From Aeoliella sp052161615 (GTDB lineage Bacteria > Planctomycetota > Planctomycetia > Pirellulales > Lacipirellulaceae): a stretch of DNA of 64,000 nt. Below, one piece after another: positions 52,085-60,967 of this stretch (position 1 is its first letter; each line of letters starts with the position of its first letter). The position numbers and the translations under genes were made by a program. The stretch lies in assembly GCF_052161615.1 (NCBI RefSeq), contig NZ_CP197417.1, positions 868,001 to 932,000 of the forward strand, given 5' to 3'. The notes beneath the pieces were generated by a model. The model saw only the letters and a list, made by a program, of their open reading frames with translations, did not search any database and was not told the DNA's origin.

Positions 52085-52654
52085 ATGGGTTCCATCCAAT
52101 CCCCCCAACCCGTGCTTCGACTCGTCCCGATTGTCAGTCGGTATGACGAGGCGCTCGCGTGGGCGCGCGAGCAGATCGAAGCGACTTGGGGGCCACATGC
52201 TCTGGTGAGCGATGCGTTTGTGTTCGACGACACCGACTACTATCAAGCCGAAATGGGCGCGGGGCTCAAGAAGCAGTTTGTTGTGTCCACGGCGCTGATG
52301 GACCCAGGCACGCTTCCTGATGTGAAGCGACTGACCAACCACTGGGAAACCGAGTACGCCCAACTTGCCGGGCACGACGAACCCCGGCCGCTGAATCTCG
52401 ACCCCGGCTACATCGCCGAGTCGAAGCTGGTGCTGGCGTCGACGAAGAACCACTCGCACCGCATTTACCTCGCCCGGGGCATCTTTGCTGAGATCACGCT
52501 CGGGTACTCACGTTCGGCCGGCTGGACGAAGATGCCGTGGACCTACCCCGACTACCAGCGGGCCGATTTTCAGCAGTTCTTCACGGCTTGCCGCGAGTAT
52601 TTGCGGGCCGAGCTGCGCCGCCGCCCACCCGGCGTGGAAATCGCGATTGATTGA
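52085..52654 (+). CDS. DUF4416 family protein
   Basis: A 189-residue soluble protein that fits DUF4416: PVLRLVPIVSRYDEALAWAREQIEATWGP at the start, then FDDTDYYQAEMGAGLKKQFVV, NLDPGYIAESKLVLASTKNHSHRIYLARGIFAEITLGY and WTYPDYQRADFQQFF, strongly conserved in the family. Its function is not known. The ATG at 52085 is used. It lies alone between proS and the DUF1573 gene. Confidence 0.9.
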   Translation: MGSIQSPQPVLRLVPIVSRYDEALAWAREQIEATWGPHALVSDAFVFDDTDYYQAEMGAGLKKQFVVSTALMDPGTLPDVKRLTNHWETEYAQLAGHDEPRPLNLDPGYIAESKLVLASTKNHSHRIYLARGIFAEITLGYSRSAGWTKMPWTYPDYQRADFQQFFTACREYLRAELRRRPPGVEIAID

Positions 52655-52729
52655 CCCGCCCGCCGCGGTCGCCCTAAGATAGAAGGAGTTGCCAGTCGTC
52701 TTTCTCCTTGTGTCCCGAGTGATATCGTC

Positions 52730-53899
52730 ATGCGTGTGCTTCCGGTGGTCGTGGTGTCGGTGCTCCTGGGGAGCGTGCTGGGGTGGTGGGCCGCGGTGCG
52801 AACCGTCGGCGAGCAGCACTCGGCCGAGGACATCGCCATCCTGCGTGCCGACTCGGGCGCGCCTATGGGCTTTCCGAAGTTCGAGATCGATTCGCGCGAG
52901 TACAACTTCGGCACCATGCAGCGCGGCACGGAGCGCAAGCACTCGTTCGTCGTTTCTAATCGAGGGACCGCGCCGCTGTCGGTCGCCGTCGTGAGCACCA
53001 CCTGCAAGTGCACCGCCGGTGAAATGAAGAACAATCCAATCCCGCCGGGCGAGTCCACCGAGCTGACGCTCACGTGGCAAGCGAAGACCGTGCCGGGGAC
53101 GTTTCGCCAGACCGCCACGCTCGAGACCAGCGACCCCCGCGCTCGCCGTGTCGAGCTCACTGTCGAAGGCCAAGTGACCGATGTGAGCGCGATGGAGCCC
53201 AAGGAGTGGTTCTTCGATAAGCTTCGCGTTGGCGAAGGGCGTAAAGAATCGATCTACGTCATGTCGTTCCAGGACGAGCCACTGAAGATTGAATCCGCCG
53301 AGCCCGCCCCCGAAACGACCAACACGGGTTACAAGGTCGAGGTCGTCGAAGTCGCCAAGGACGAACTGCCCGACCCCAAGGCAATCTCGGGCTACCGCCT
53401 CGACGTGACTCCGCCCGACAGCTTGCCACTTGGTCCCTTGAACGACTGGATCGTCCTGAAGACGAACATTGCTGGGGCGGAAGAGCTTCGCGTGCCGATC
53501 ATGGGAACCGTGGTGGGTGACATCGAAGTCCGAGGTCCCTCGCAGTGGAACGACGTGACCGGTGCCATCCATTTTGGCGACGTCCAAAATGGCGCCGGGG
53601 CGGAGGTGAAGCTGTTCCTTAACGTCAGTGGCGAGCATGCCAAGGACATTGAGTTCGAAATCGAGAAGCTCGATCCCGAGTTCATGGAAGTGGAACTCGG
53701 TGAACGAAAGCTGCTTCGCGACGATCTGGCCCACGTGCCGCTCGTGGTACGGATTCCCAAAGGAGCCCCGCCGGCGATCCGCAACGGGTCGGGGCAGGGG
53801 GACGCCGGTCGGATCGTCCTAAAGACCAATCACCCCACGAACCCCGAAATCAGCCTGGACGTACGGTTTGTGGTGAAAGGTGCGGGCGTCACGAAGTAG
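52730..53899 (+). CDS. DUF1573 domain-containing exported protein
   Basis: A 389-residue protein with an N-terminal membrane anchor or signal (LPVVVVSVLLGSVLGWWAAV). The immunoglobulin-like DUF1573 domain (YNFGTMQRGTERKHSFVVSNRGTAPLSVAVVSTTCKCTAGEM, with the TTCKCT motif) is followed by further beta-rich segments to the end. Family proteins are exported and often adjacent to metallophosphatase or cytochrome genes in planctomycetes. Here the next gene, 117 bases on, is such a fusion protein, so they may form an operon. Confidence 0.85.
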   Translation: MRVLPVVVVSVLLGSVLGWWAAVRTVGEQHSAEDIAILRADSGAPMGFPKFEIDSREYNFGTMQRGTERKHSFVVSNRGTAPLSVAVVSTTCKCTAGEMKNNPIPPGESTELTLTWQAKTVPGTFRQTATLETSDPRARRVELTVEGQVTDVSAMEPKEWFFDKLRVGEGRKESIYVMSFQDEPLKIESAEPAPETTNTGYKVEVVEVAKDELPDPKAISGYRLDVTPPDSLPLGPLNDWIVLKTNIAGAEELRVPIMGTVVGDIEVRGPSQWNDVTGAIHFGDVQNGAGAEVKLFLNVSGEHAKDIEFEIEKLDPEFMEVELGERKLLRDDLAHVPLVVRIPKGAPPAIRNGSGQGDAGRIVLKTNHPTNPEISLDVRFVVKGAGVTK

Positions 53900-54016
53900 T
53901 GCCGCCGAAATGGCCCCCAAGCGTGCCGGTTATTCCAGCTAGCGGTGGAGGGGGTGGAGAAGTTTAGCCCGAGCGCCGACAATCCGAGTACGGTGTAGTT
54001 CGCCCACGACTTACCA

Positions 54017-55696
54017 ATGCCCCCTACGCTCTCTATGACGAAGCATCCCGCCCTCCGGCACTCACGACCCTTCCTGTTGATCCTCGTGCTGCTGGCCGTC
54101 CCCATGTGGGCGACGTTCGCCCTGACGAACGGCGCGGCCAGCGAATCGCCGCGGAAGAAGCAGCCCAAACCGATCCGCCTCGGCTCCAGCTACGAAGCCC
54201 ACTTCGTGGGCAAGCCCGTTGTGCGTATCGCAGCGGGTGGCACGAGCAAGGTCGATCCCATCCAAGCCAACGGCGAGATCTTCGTCGACTGGCCCAAACC
54301 CGACCTCGCCCTGGTGTTCACCGGCGAGCAAATGGGCTTCCTCGAACCGTGCGGCTGCGCGGGTCTTGAGAACCAGAAAGGTGGCTTCAAACGCCGCATG
54401 ACGATGCTCCGGCAGCTTCAAGATCAAGGCTGGCCTGTCGTCGCGATGGACACCGGTGGTCTGGTGCGTCGCTACGGCCCACAGGAGCAGAATAAACTCG
54501 CAAAGATCCTGGAAGGCCTCAATATGATGGACTACCAGGCCGTCGGTTTCGGCGATAAGGAACTAAAACTCGACATGCTTTCCGAAGCGGCGAACCTCGA
54601 TCCCAACCCGCTGGTGTCGGCCAACATCGGCCTCGTGGATTTCGATTCGGGATTCACCCAGCGCTATCGCGTGGTGGAGAAGAATGGCTTCCGTGTCGGC
54701 ATGACTTCAGTGCTGGGGAAGCAAGAAACGGCTGCCGCCGAGGTGATGCGTGATCTGGTCACGCTTCCTCCCGAAGAGGCGATCGCCCAGGTCCTGCCGC
54801 AGCTCATGTCCGAGAAGTGCGACGAGATGGTGCTGCTCGTCTACGGTGAAGTGGCCGAGGCGCGGGCGCTGTCCGAGAAGTTCCCGCAGTTCCGCTGGGT
54901 AGTGGCAGGCAAGGGGGGCGACGAACCACCCAAGACCGCTACGCCCATCCCCGAATCGGGTGCTTACCTGATCGAAGTGGGGCACAAGGGGATGTACGCC
55001 GTGGTGGTGGGCATCTACCGGCAGGGCGAACCCAAGTATCGCTACCAAAAAGTTCCGATGGATCATCGCTTCGAGGACGCGCCCGAAATGCAGCAGCTCC
55101 TCGTGCGTTATCAGGACGAACTGAAGACATTGGTCACGGCGGCCGGCAGTTTCAAGCCGCTCATCGGTGGCGATCCTTTACCGCCTCCCGGCGGCGGTGG
55201 CGGTTTCATTGGCAGCGAAGCGTGTGCCGATTGCCACAGCACGGCGTGCGAAATCTTCATGAACAGCCCCCATGCTCACGCGACCGAGACGCTGGTGAAG
55301 CTCGACCCGCCCCGGCACTTCGACCCCGAATGCCTGAGCTGCCACGTCACTGGCTGGAACCCTCAGGGTTTCGCTCCGTACGCCACGGGCTACCTGAGCC
55401 TCGAAGAAACACCGCAGCTCACCACACAGGGCTGCGAGAACTGCCACGGCCCTGGCAAAGATCATTACGACGCCGAGAGTGGCAATATCGACGCCACGGA
55501 AGAGGAGATCGAAAAGTTCCGCGCCGCCCTGCGTATGGAAGTGATACCGAACGAAGGCAATAAGGAAGGCCAGGACATGGGCCGCGTGGTCAAGAACTGC
55601 CTTGAGTGCCACGACCTCGACAACTCCCCCGACTTCGACTTCCAAGAGTACTGGAACCGCGAAGAAAAGCCGGTGAAGCACGAGGGCAAGGACTGA
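54017..55696 (+). CDS. Metallophosphatase-like / tetraheme cytochrome c fusion
   Basis: A 559-residue exported protein. After the signal (FLLILVLLAVPMWATFAL) the N-terminal 300 residues resemble the 5'-nucleotidase/metallophosphatase fold (LALVFTGEQMGFLEPCGCAG, GGFKRRMTMLRQL, MDTGGLV, QAVGFGDKEL), but the usual GNHD-type motif is replaced by GFGDKEL, so catalysis is doubtful. Four CxxCH haem sites follow near residues 403, 439, 473 and 528 (CADCH, CLSCH, CENCH, CLECH) in a cytochrome c554-like part. It should be a periplasmic electron-transfer protein. It follows the DUF1573 gene. Confidence 0.85.
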   Translation: MPPTLSMTKHPALRHSRPFLLILVLLAVPMWATFALTNGAASESPRKKQPKPIRLGSSYEAHFVGKPVVRIAAGGTSKVDPIQANGEIFVDWPKPDLALVFTGEQMGFLEPCGCAGLENQKGGFKRRMTMLRQLQDQGWPVVAMDTGGLVRRYGPQEQNKLAKILEGLNMMDYQAVGFGDKELKLDMLSEAANLDPNPLVSANIGLVDFDSGFTQRYRVVEKNGFRVGMTSVLGKQETAAAEVMRDLVTLPPEEAIAQVLPQLMSEKCDEMVLLVYGEVAEARALSEKFPQFRWVVAGKGGDEPPKTATPIPESGAYLIEVGHKGMYAVVVGIYRQGEPKYRYQKVPMDHRFEDAPEMQQLLVRYQDELKTLVTAAGSFKPLIGGDPLPPPGGGGGFIGSEACADCHSTACEIFMNSPHAHATETLVKLDPPRHFDPECLSCHVTGWNPQGFAPYATGYLSLEETPQLTTQGCENCHGPGKDHYDAESGNIDATEEEIEKFRAALRMEVIPNEGNKEGQDMGRVVKNCLECHDLDNSPDFDFQEYWNREEKPVKHEGKD

Positions 55697-55715
55697 GCCT
55701 TCATCTTCCCACTAG

Positions 55716-55737
55716 CCGCCGACCTACGCGTCGGCGG
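55716..55737. repeat. CTACGC-loop hairpin repeat (CCGCCGAC/GTCGGCGG)
   Basis: Perfect stem CCGCCGAC/GTCGGCGG around CTACGC, preceded by TAG and followed by A. Relative to the 25618 copy an A-T pair is replaced by C-G on both arms. It follows the cytochrome gene and precedes the second ECF gene. Confidence 0.85.
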
Positions 55738-55869
55738 ACTTAGGCCTAGAAGGCTGCTGGCCTTCAGCTTGATGGGATATTTCTTCAGCTATTTGTGTAG
55801 ATTCATGTAAGATGTCCCGCGCGGCGTTCGTTAACTTATCGAATTGCCGATGCCTCGGGGCCAGCCGAC

Positions 55870-56388
55870 ATGGAAGAAAGCAAAGCATTCTGCGACCGGC
55901 ACGGGCCGCTGGTCTGGCAATGCGCTTATCGTGTGCTCGGAAACGAAGCCGACGCGCTCGATTGCTGCCAAGAAGTTCTGTACGAAATGTGGCAGCGAGG
56001 TCCCGACGAACAGTGGAACCCGCCGCGTATTCGCTGGTTAGCCACGCGCCGCGCCATCGATCTCCTACGTCGCGTCCGGCGGCACCGCGGTCGGATGGAT
56101 CAAGAAGTCGATGCTGGTGCAGTTATCAGCGGGGCGCCATCGCCTGAGTCGGAGGCGGCCTACCACGAACTGACCAATGCACTGCGACGAGTGGTCGCCG
56201 AGCTCCCGCCACGACAGGCCGAAGCGTTTTGGCTCCGCACAATCGATGAACTTTCCTACGACGAAATTGCGTTGCAGTTGAGTATCGAAGTGAACGCCGT
56301 CCACGTGCTGGTTCACCGGGCGCGGAAGCAATTGCAATCGAAGCTTGCAAAGTGGGTGGATCGCTGCGCGACGAAGGACAAGAGATGA
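55870..56388 (+). CDS. ECF RNA polymerase sigma factor (second pair)
   Basis: A 172-residue sigma factor. Region 2 is HGPLVWQCAYRVLGNEADALDCCQEVLYEMW with IRWLATRRAIDLLRRVRRHR, and region 4 is LPPRQAEAFWLRTIDELSYDEIALQLSIEVNAVHVLVHRARKQL. It would direct RNA polymerase to a small set of promoters. It overlaps the next gene by four bases (ATGA), and that gene is the probable regulator. Confidence 0.9.
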   Translation: MEESKAFCDRHGPLVWQCAYRVLGNEADALDCCQEVLYEMWQRGPDEQWNPPRIRWLATRRAIDLLRRVRRHRGRMDQEVDAGAVISGAPSPESEAAYHELTNALRRVVAELPPRQAEAFWLRTIDELSYDEIALQLSIEVNAVHVLVHRARKQLQSKLAKWVDRCATKDKR

Positions 56389-57830
56389 ACGATTCCGAAC
56401 AACTGCTGGATGATGCGATAGCGGAACTGAGGCGGCAACCCGTTCCGGCATTTCCGCGCGACGCAATCGCCCTACATGCAATTCAATCAAGGGCCAGGAC
56501 TGGAGGTCGCCTTTCACGCGGTGGCCGGCAACTGGCCAGACTTTCGACCCGTGTTGCCATCGCTGCACTTGTGGGACTGGTCGTTGGCGTGGTGCTGTGG
56601 CACGGGGGGCCACTGGCAGGGGAAGAGTCGTTCGCCTTGGGGCAAGTAGGTGAGGCGGTGGACCGAGTTCGTTCGGTGCGGTACAAGTTGACGAACACCG
56701 GCTGGAAAGGACAGCCTTGGCCTGACCCCTACGTGCGTGAAGTACAAATACTCGAGCCAGGGCGATCTCGCACCGAGGACGAGTACGAAGTGAGCGTAAT
56801 GGACGACCAGAAAGGGCGGTACATCCGCCTACTGAAGAAAGAAAAGAAGGTCGCCGTCCGTCCGATATATCGATCGGACAACACCAAGAAGCAGACGGTA
56901 AACACCTTCTCGCACGAACTGCGCGCCCTCGCAACGGGCGCCAAAGAACAGGTGAATCGAACGGAGGCGGATGGTCGGCAGGTCGTGGAGTTTCGCTGGT
57001 CCCGTGGCGACGACGAGTTCCTGGTGGTTGCGGACGCCGAGACGAAACTGCCAATTACCATGACCATCGATCACGGAAAAATTGGTGGCAAGCACATCCG
57101 AGAAGTCTACAGCGATTTCGTTTTCGACGGGCCGATGGACGAGTCTGAGTTCGAGATCGACATCCCCGAAGGATATACCGTCGAGGAGTGGAAGGCCGAT
57201 CCCAACAATTCGACCTATCCCGATCAAGACGCTGAGCAACTCGTGGTGTCGCACGAGGGTTTCGGGCCGGTGACGGCAGGAATGTCTTCAGAGGAGGTCA
57301 TTCGACTGCTCGGACCTCCCGATTTTTTGTCTAGAGAGGTACTGCCTGGTCCCATGCCGCAGCCAGGAGTTCGCGGAGGGCGTGCGGGAGGTGAAATGGT
57401 GACCCTAGAGTACCCGTCGCGTGGCTTCAGCCTGACGCTGATGCCCAACGCAACGCTAACCGTCCACGCGCAGTCGCAGTCGACACAGGGTCCTTTGGTT
57501 CGAGACTTCGCGGGTAGGTCCAAAGAGGGAGTCCGAATTGGTGACTCTCGCGACCAGGTGATTGAACTATACGGCCAGCCCGATGCGGAGACACGCGATA
57601 CCCTGCAGTACATTCGCAAGGGGTGGCACTTTGGAATAAGTAAAGGACGCGTGGCGGGGTTCTCGACTTTTAGGCCGACTCCTCCGCGGGATGCTAACGG
57701 CATTCAATCGCGCGTCCTCAAAGATGGCACGGTTATTCAAGCAGCTCCGGGCGTCGATATCGATGCGATGCTGGACGAGGAAGGCAATCTCAAAGAAAGA
57801 AAGTCACCATCCAAACTCGACAAACCCTGA
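56385..57830 (+). CDS. Membrane anti-sigma-like protein with LolA-like and repeated BamE-like parts
   Basis: A 481-residue protein. One membrane helix near residues 55-80 (VAIAALVGLVVGVVLW) follows a short cytoplasmic N-terminus of about 50 residues that would bind the sigma factor. The extracytoplasmic part begins with a LolA/LolB-like beta domain (SVRYKLTNTG, VREVQILEPGRSRTEDEYEVSVMDDQKGRYIRLLKKEK). Two later segments have the BamE/SmpA-type motif (VTAGMSSEEVIRLLGPPDFL and VRIGDSRDQVIELYGQPD). It could sense envelope lipid or protein state. The cytoplasmic part has no zinc motif, so the anti-sigma role rests on gene order. Confidence 0.75.
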   Translation: MNDSEQLLDDAIAELRRQPVPAFPRDAIALHAIQSRARTGGRLSRGGRQLARLSTRVAIAALVGLVVGVVLWHGGPLAGEESFALGQVGEAVDRVRSVRYKLTNTGWKGQPWPDPYVREVQILEPGRSRTEDEYEVSVMDDQKGRYIRLLKKEKKVAVRPIYRSDNTKKQTVNTFSHELRALATGAKEQVNRTEADGRQVVEFRWSRGDDEFLVVADAETKLPITMTIDHGKIGGKHIREVYSDFVFDGPMDESEFEIDIPEGYTVEEWKADPNNSTYPDQDAEQLVVSHEGFGPVTAGMSSEEVIRLLGPPDFLSREVLPGPMPQPGVRGGRAGGEMVTLEYPSRGFSLTLMPNATLTVHAQSQSTQGPLVRDFAGRSKEGVRIGDSRDQVIELYGQPDAETRDTLQYIRKGWHFGISKGRVAGFSTFRPTPPRDANGIQSRVLKDGTVIQAAPGVDIDAMLDEEGNLKERKSPSKLDKP

Positions 57831-57942
57831 TCTGGACCCACCGCACGGCTCCCCAGTGCCATCGTTTGTCGCTATAACCAACACCATCTCGGTGGAACGC
57901 TCCACCAGGCGGACGTCGGGTTACGAGCGAGGGCGTAAGGCG

Positions 57943-58701
57943 ATGGAGGCGTATCAAAGCGAGTTTCTAGGGACAGCTCTTTTAGTGCTCCTCGGGGGCG
58001 GCGTTTGTGCGAACGTCGCGCTCGACAAGTCCTATGGTCACGCCAGTGGCTGGATCGTTATTGCGACGGGTTGGGCGCTCGCGGTGTTCGTGTCCGTGTG
58101 GTGTTTCGGCGCGGTGAGCGCGCACATCAACCCGGCGGTGAGCGTGGGCCTTGCGATGGCGGGGAAGTTCCCGTGGGCCGACGTCCCGCTGTTCATCGCA
58201 GCGCAGCTTGCGGGAGGCTTTGTGGGTGGCGTACTGGTGTGGGTCTACTACCGCGATCAATTCGCGGCCACGAAGGATCCCGGCACGAAGCTCGGCGTGT
58301 TTTCGACGGGCCCTGCGATTGCCAACCCCACGAGCAATTTCATCTCGGAGCTGATCGGCACGTTCGTATTGGTGTTCGCGCTGCTCATGGCCGTCGAACC
58401 CACCGTCGAGTTCACGTCGCCCTTGAGCGGCGAGTCCGAAGCACCTCTGCCCGCGAAGCTGGGCCTCGGTGCCCTCGGTGCGTTGCCCACGGGATTGCTC
58501 GTGCTGGCGATCGGCGTGAGCCTGGGCGGCACGACGGGCTACGCCATCAATCCGGCTCGGGATCTCGGACCGCGCCTGGCCCATGCGGTGCTGCCCATTC
58601 GCGGTAAAGGCGACAGCAACTGGGGCTACGCGTGGATACCCGTAGTCGCCCCGCTAGCCGGGGCTGTGCTCGCAGCACTTGCAGTGCGTATGCTAACGTA
58701 G
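57943..58701 (+). CDS. MIP family aquaglyceroporin
   Basis: A 252-residue channel protein with six membrane helices and two NPA half-helices: HINPAVSVGLAMAG and AINPARDLGPRLAHAV. The Asp after the second NPAR indicates the glycerol-conducting (GlpF) branch rather than strict water channels. EAYQSEFLGTALLVLLGGGVCANV is the standard N-terminus, and the ATG at 57943 fits it; the frame is open upstream without family similarity. It should allow glycerol and small solutes to cross the inner membrane. No glycerol kinase or dehydrogenase is next to it. Confidence 0.94.
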   Translation: MEAYQSEFLGTALLVLLGGGVCANVALDKSYGHASGWIVIATGWALAVFVSVWCFGAVSAHINPAVSVGLAMAGKFPWADVPLFIAAQLAGGFVGGVLVWVYYRDQFAATKDPGTKLGVFSTGPAIANPTSNFISELIGTFVLVFALLMAVEPTVEFTSPLSGESEAPLPAKLGLGALGALPTGLLVLAIGVSLGGTTGYAINPARDLGPRLAHAVLPIRGKGDSNWGYAWIPVVAPLAGAVLAALAVRMLT

Positions 58702-58746
58702 TCATCCTGACTAACTGAAGCGAAGAGTTGCAGCGCAGAGAGCCTC

Positions 58747-60120
58747 ATGGAACCCGCGGACCCAAGCAATCCCTTCAAGCCACCAGAGACTACCGAAGCG
58801 CCGCTTCCCCTCTCGCCCACGCACCCGATTTTCATCCCGGCGTTTCGTGCGTACCTGTTGGTGCGGTTCTGCACCATCACCAGCGCCTCGGGCATGGGGC
58901 TGATCATCGCGTGGCAGGCCTACAACATTGCCCGCGATACTTACGGGATGTCGCCGGCCGGTGCCGCGTCGCAGCTTGGGCTCATTGGGCTGATTCAGTT
59001 TGTCGCGCTCTTCTTGCTCACCCCCTTCGCAGGCCTCGCGGCCGACAACTACAAGAGGACCCGGGTCGCCAAGGTGACGCTCACGATGACCACGGGTGTC
59101 GCGGTGACGCTGGCCGTATCGAGCTACGAAGGGTGGATCGGCTTGCCGCTCATCTTTTCGCTGGCCGCGGTGCTAGGCGCTGCTCGCGCGTTCCAAGCGC
59201 CCGCGATCGGGTCGCTCGCACCGAACATTGTCCCCACGCCGCTCTTGCCGCGGGCGATCGCGTCTAGTTCCATCGTCTGGCAGGCCGGCAGCATTGTCGG
59301 TCCCGCCGTCGCCGGATACGCCTATGCGTTCAAGCCACATTACGCTTACATCTTGAGCGCAGCGCTGTTCGGCGTTTCGCTCTTCTGCCTGACGTTCTTC
59401 GTTGGCCATGTGCCGCAAGCGCCCCCGCAGCGTGATCGCCATCCGCTGCGTCAGGTGATCGATGGGTTTGACTACGTCCGCACGAACCGGTTGGTGTTCG
59501 GTGCGATCACGCTCGATTTATTCGCCGTGCTGCTGGCCGGCACCACGGCGCTCTTACCCGTGTATGCACGAGATATTCTCGACGTCGGCTCGGCTGGGCT
59601 CGGCAAGCTCGCCGCCGCGCCCGGCATCGGGGCGGGGATTACGGCGCTCTGGTTTTCGTTCCTGCCGCTTCAGCGGAACGTCGGCATGAAGATGATGGGT
59701 TCGGTGATCGTGTTCGGCCTCGCCACGATCGCCTTCGGCACCACGGCATTCATGCCGCAGCACATCGGTTTCATCGTGGCCTTTTTATCGATGATGATCT
59801 GGGGCAGCGCCGACATGTTCTCGGTGTTCGTCCGGCAGTCGCTCATTCAGATCCACACGCCCGACACCATGCGGGGCCGCGTGAGCTCGGTATCGATGCT
59901 CACCATCTCGGCGTCGAACGAACTGGGGGACGCCGAGAGTGGTTTTCTCGCCGCGCTGATTGGACCGGTTGCCGCGGTGATCTTCGGCGGCATCGGAGCG
60001 ATCGCCGTCACGCTCGCCTGGATGCGACTGTTCCCAGAACTACGCAGCGCCAAGACGTTCGACATGCCGAAGCATTTGGACGTGAAACCTACCGACGAAC
60101 CGCACAAGTCCCGCGAATAA
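58747..60120 (+). CDS. MFS transporter, MFS_3/EntS-like
   Basis: A 457-residue inner-membrane transporter with twelve helices. A hydrophilic 28-residue N-terminus (PSNPFKPPETTEAPLPLSP) leads to FRAYLLVRFCTITSASGMGLIIAWQAYNI. LTPFAGLAADNYKRTRVAKVTLTM is the loop 2-3 motif of the family. Sequence order is that of enterobactin-exporter-like members. The substrate is unknown. It follows the aquaglyceroporin gene and is convergent with the DUF1080 gene. Confidence 0.92.
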   Translation: MEPADPSNPFKPPETTEAPLPLSPTHPIFIPAFRAYLLVRFCTITSASGMGLIIAWQAYNIARDTYGMSPAGAASQLGLIGLIQFVALFLLTPFAGLAADNYKRTRVAKVTLTMTTGVAVTLAVSSYEGWIGLPLIFSLAAVLGAARAFQAPAIGSLAPNIVPTPLLPRAIASSSIVWQAGSIVGPAVAGYAYAFKPHYAYILSAALFGVSLFCLTFFVGHVPQAPPQRDRHPLRQVIDGFDYVRTNRLVFGAITLDLFAVLLAGTTALLPVYARDILDVGSAGLGKLAAAPGIGAGITALWFSFLPLQRNVGMKMMGSVIVFGLATIAFGTTAFMPQHIGFIVAFLSMMIWGSADMFSVFVRQSLIQIHTPDTMRGRVSSVSMLTISASNELGDAESGFLAALIGPVAAVIFGGIGAIAVTLAWMRLFPELRSAKTFDMPKHLDVKPTDEPHKSRE

Positions 60121-60129
60121 ATTGTGGGA

Positions 60130-60144
60130 GGGGTCTCCGACCCC
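60130..60144. repeat. TCC-triloop hairpin repeat, copy 3 (GGGGTC/GACCCC)
   Basis: GGGGTC/GACCCC around TCC, preceded by TGTGGGA and followed by CGATT. It lies in the 71-base gap between the convergent MFS and DUF1080 genes. Confidence 0.85.
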
Positions 60145-60191
60145 GATTCTCGGGGCAGAGCTCGCCGCCGTTGGTGATTGGGTCGACGGTT

Positions 60192-60884
60192 CTAGCGCCC
60201 GTTCTTGCCCAACTCGCGAATCTTCAGATTCCGCCACCGCACTTCGTACGGCCCTTCGTTCGCGCCGATGCCGTGGACCTGCAGGCCGATGAAGCCTTTG
60301 GGATGCGACTTAAAGATTTCTTCATCGGTCAGGTCCGACACCTGCTCGCCATTGATCCACGTTTGAATGCGCGGGCCTTCGGCGACAATGCGGTAGTGAT
60401 TCCAGTCGCCGTCCTTGAAGTGCTTGTGCGGGACGAGTTTGTCCTGCGGCGTCAGCCATCCGCGAGACGTTCCCTCGCCGTACACGTAACCAGCCTCAGC
60501 ACCCGCGTCGCCGCTGGCTTCGATCTCCACCTGCGGACCATTCACGCGGCCCGTATTGTACACCGAGTGCTCGCCCGGCTTGTCGTCGGTCTTCGAACGA
60601 ATCTGCACGCCCGAGTTGAGCTTGTCGTCGACCTTGGTTTCGAACTCCATCTCGAAGTCGCCATAGTCGTTAGTCGAAGCGAGGAACGAGTTGGGGCTAC
60701 CCTTGGATGTTTTGCCCACAATCACGCCATCCTCGACGTGGTACGTCGCGGTGCCATTCTTCTGCGTCCAGCCTTCCAGCGTTTTGCCGTTGAACATCTT
60801 CGTCCAACCCTCTTCGGCGTGTGCGATGGTGGTCAGCATGCTAAGTGCGATTAGCGAGGCGAGGGTGGTCTGTGTGCGAGTCAT
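60192..60884 (-). CDS. DUF1080 (3-keto-disaccharide hydrolase-like) exported protein
   Basis: A 230-residue protein with a signal peptide (LASLIALSMLTTIAHAEEG). The body is a concanavalin-like DUF1080 domain: GWTKMFNGKTLEGWTQKNG, YGDFEMEFETKVDDKLNSGVQIRS and NHYRIVAEGPRIQTWINGEQVSDLTDEE, all typical. The family includes 3-keto-glycoside hydrolases, and is very abundant in planctomycetes. It lies 83 bases downstream of a sulfatase on the same strand, consistent with polysaccharide breakdown. Confidence 0.92.
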   Translation of the reverse strand: MTRTQTTLASLIALSMLTTIAHAEEGWTKMFNGKTLEGWTQKNGTATYHVEDGVIVGKTSKGSPNSFLASTNDYGDFEMEFETKVDDKLNSGVQIRSKTDDKPGEHSVYNTGRVNGPQVEIEASGDAGAEAGYVYGEGTSRGWLTPQDKLVPHKHFKDGDWNHYRIVAEGPRIQTWINGEQVSDLTDEEIFKSHPKGFIGLQVHGIGANEGPYEVRWRNLKIRELGKNGR

Positions 60885-60967
60885 CGGTGGTTGCCTGTGA
60901 TGGAGAGATTAAGCGAAGTAGTTGTTATTGTAGCAGCCCGTCCGAGAGGGTTGGTACTGCTAAAGTA

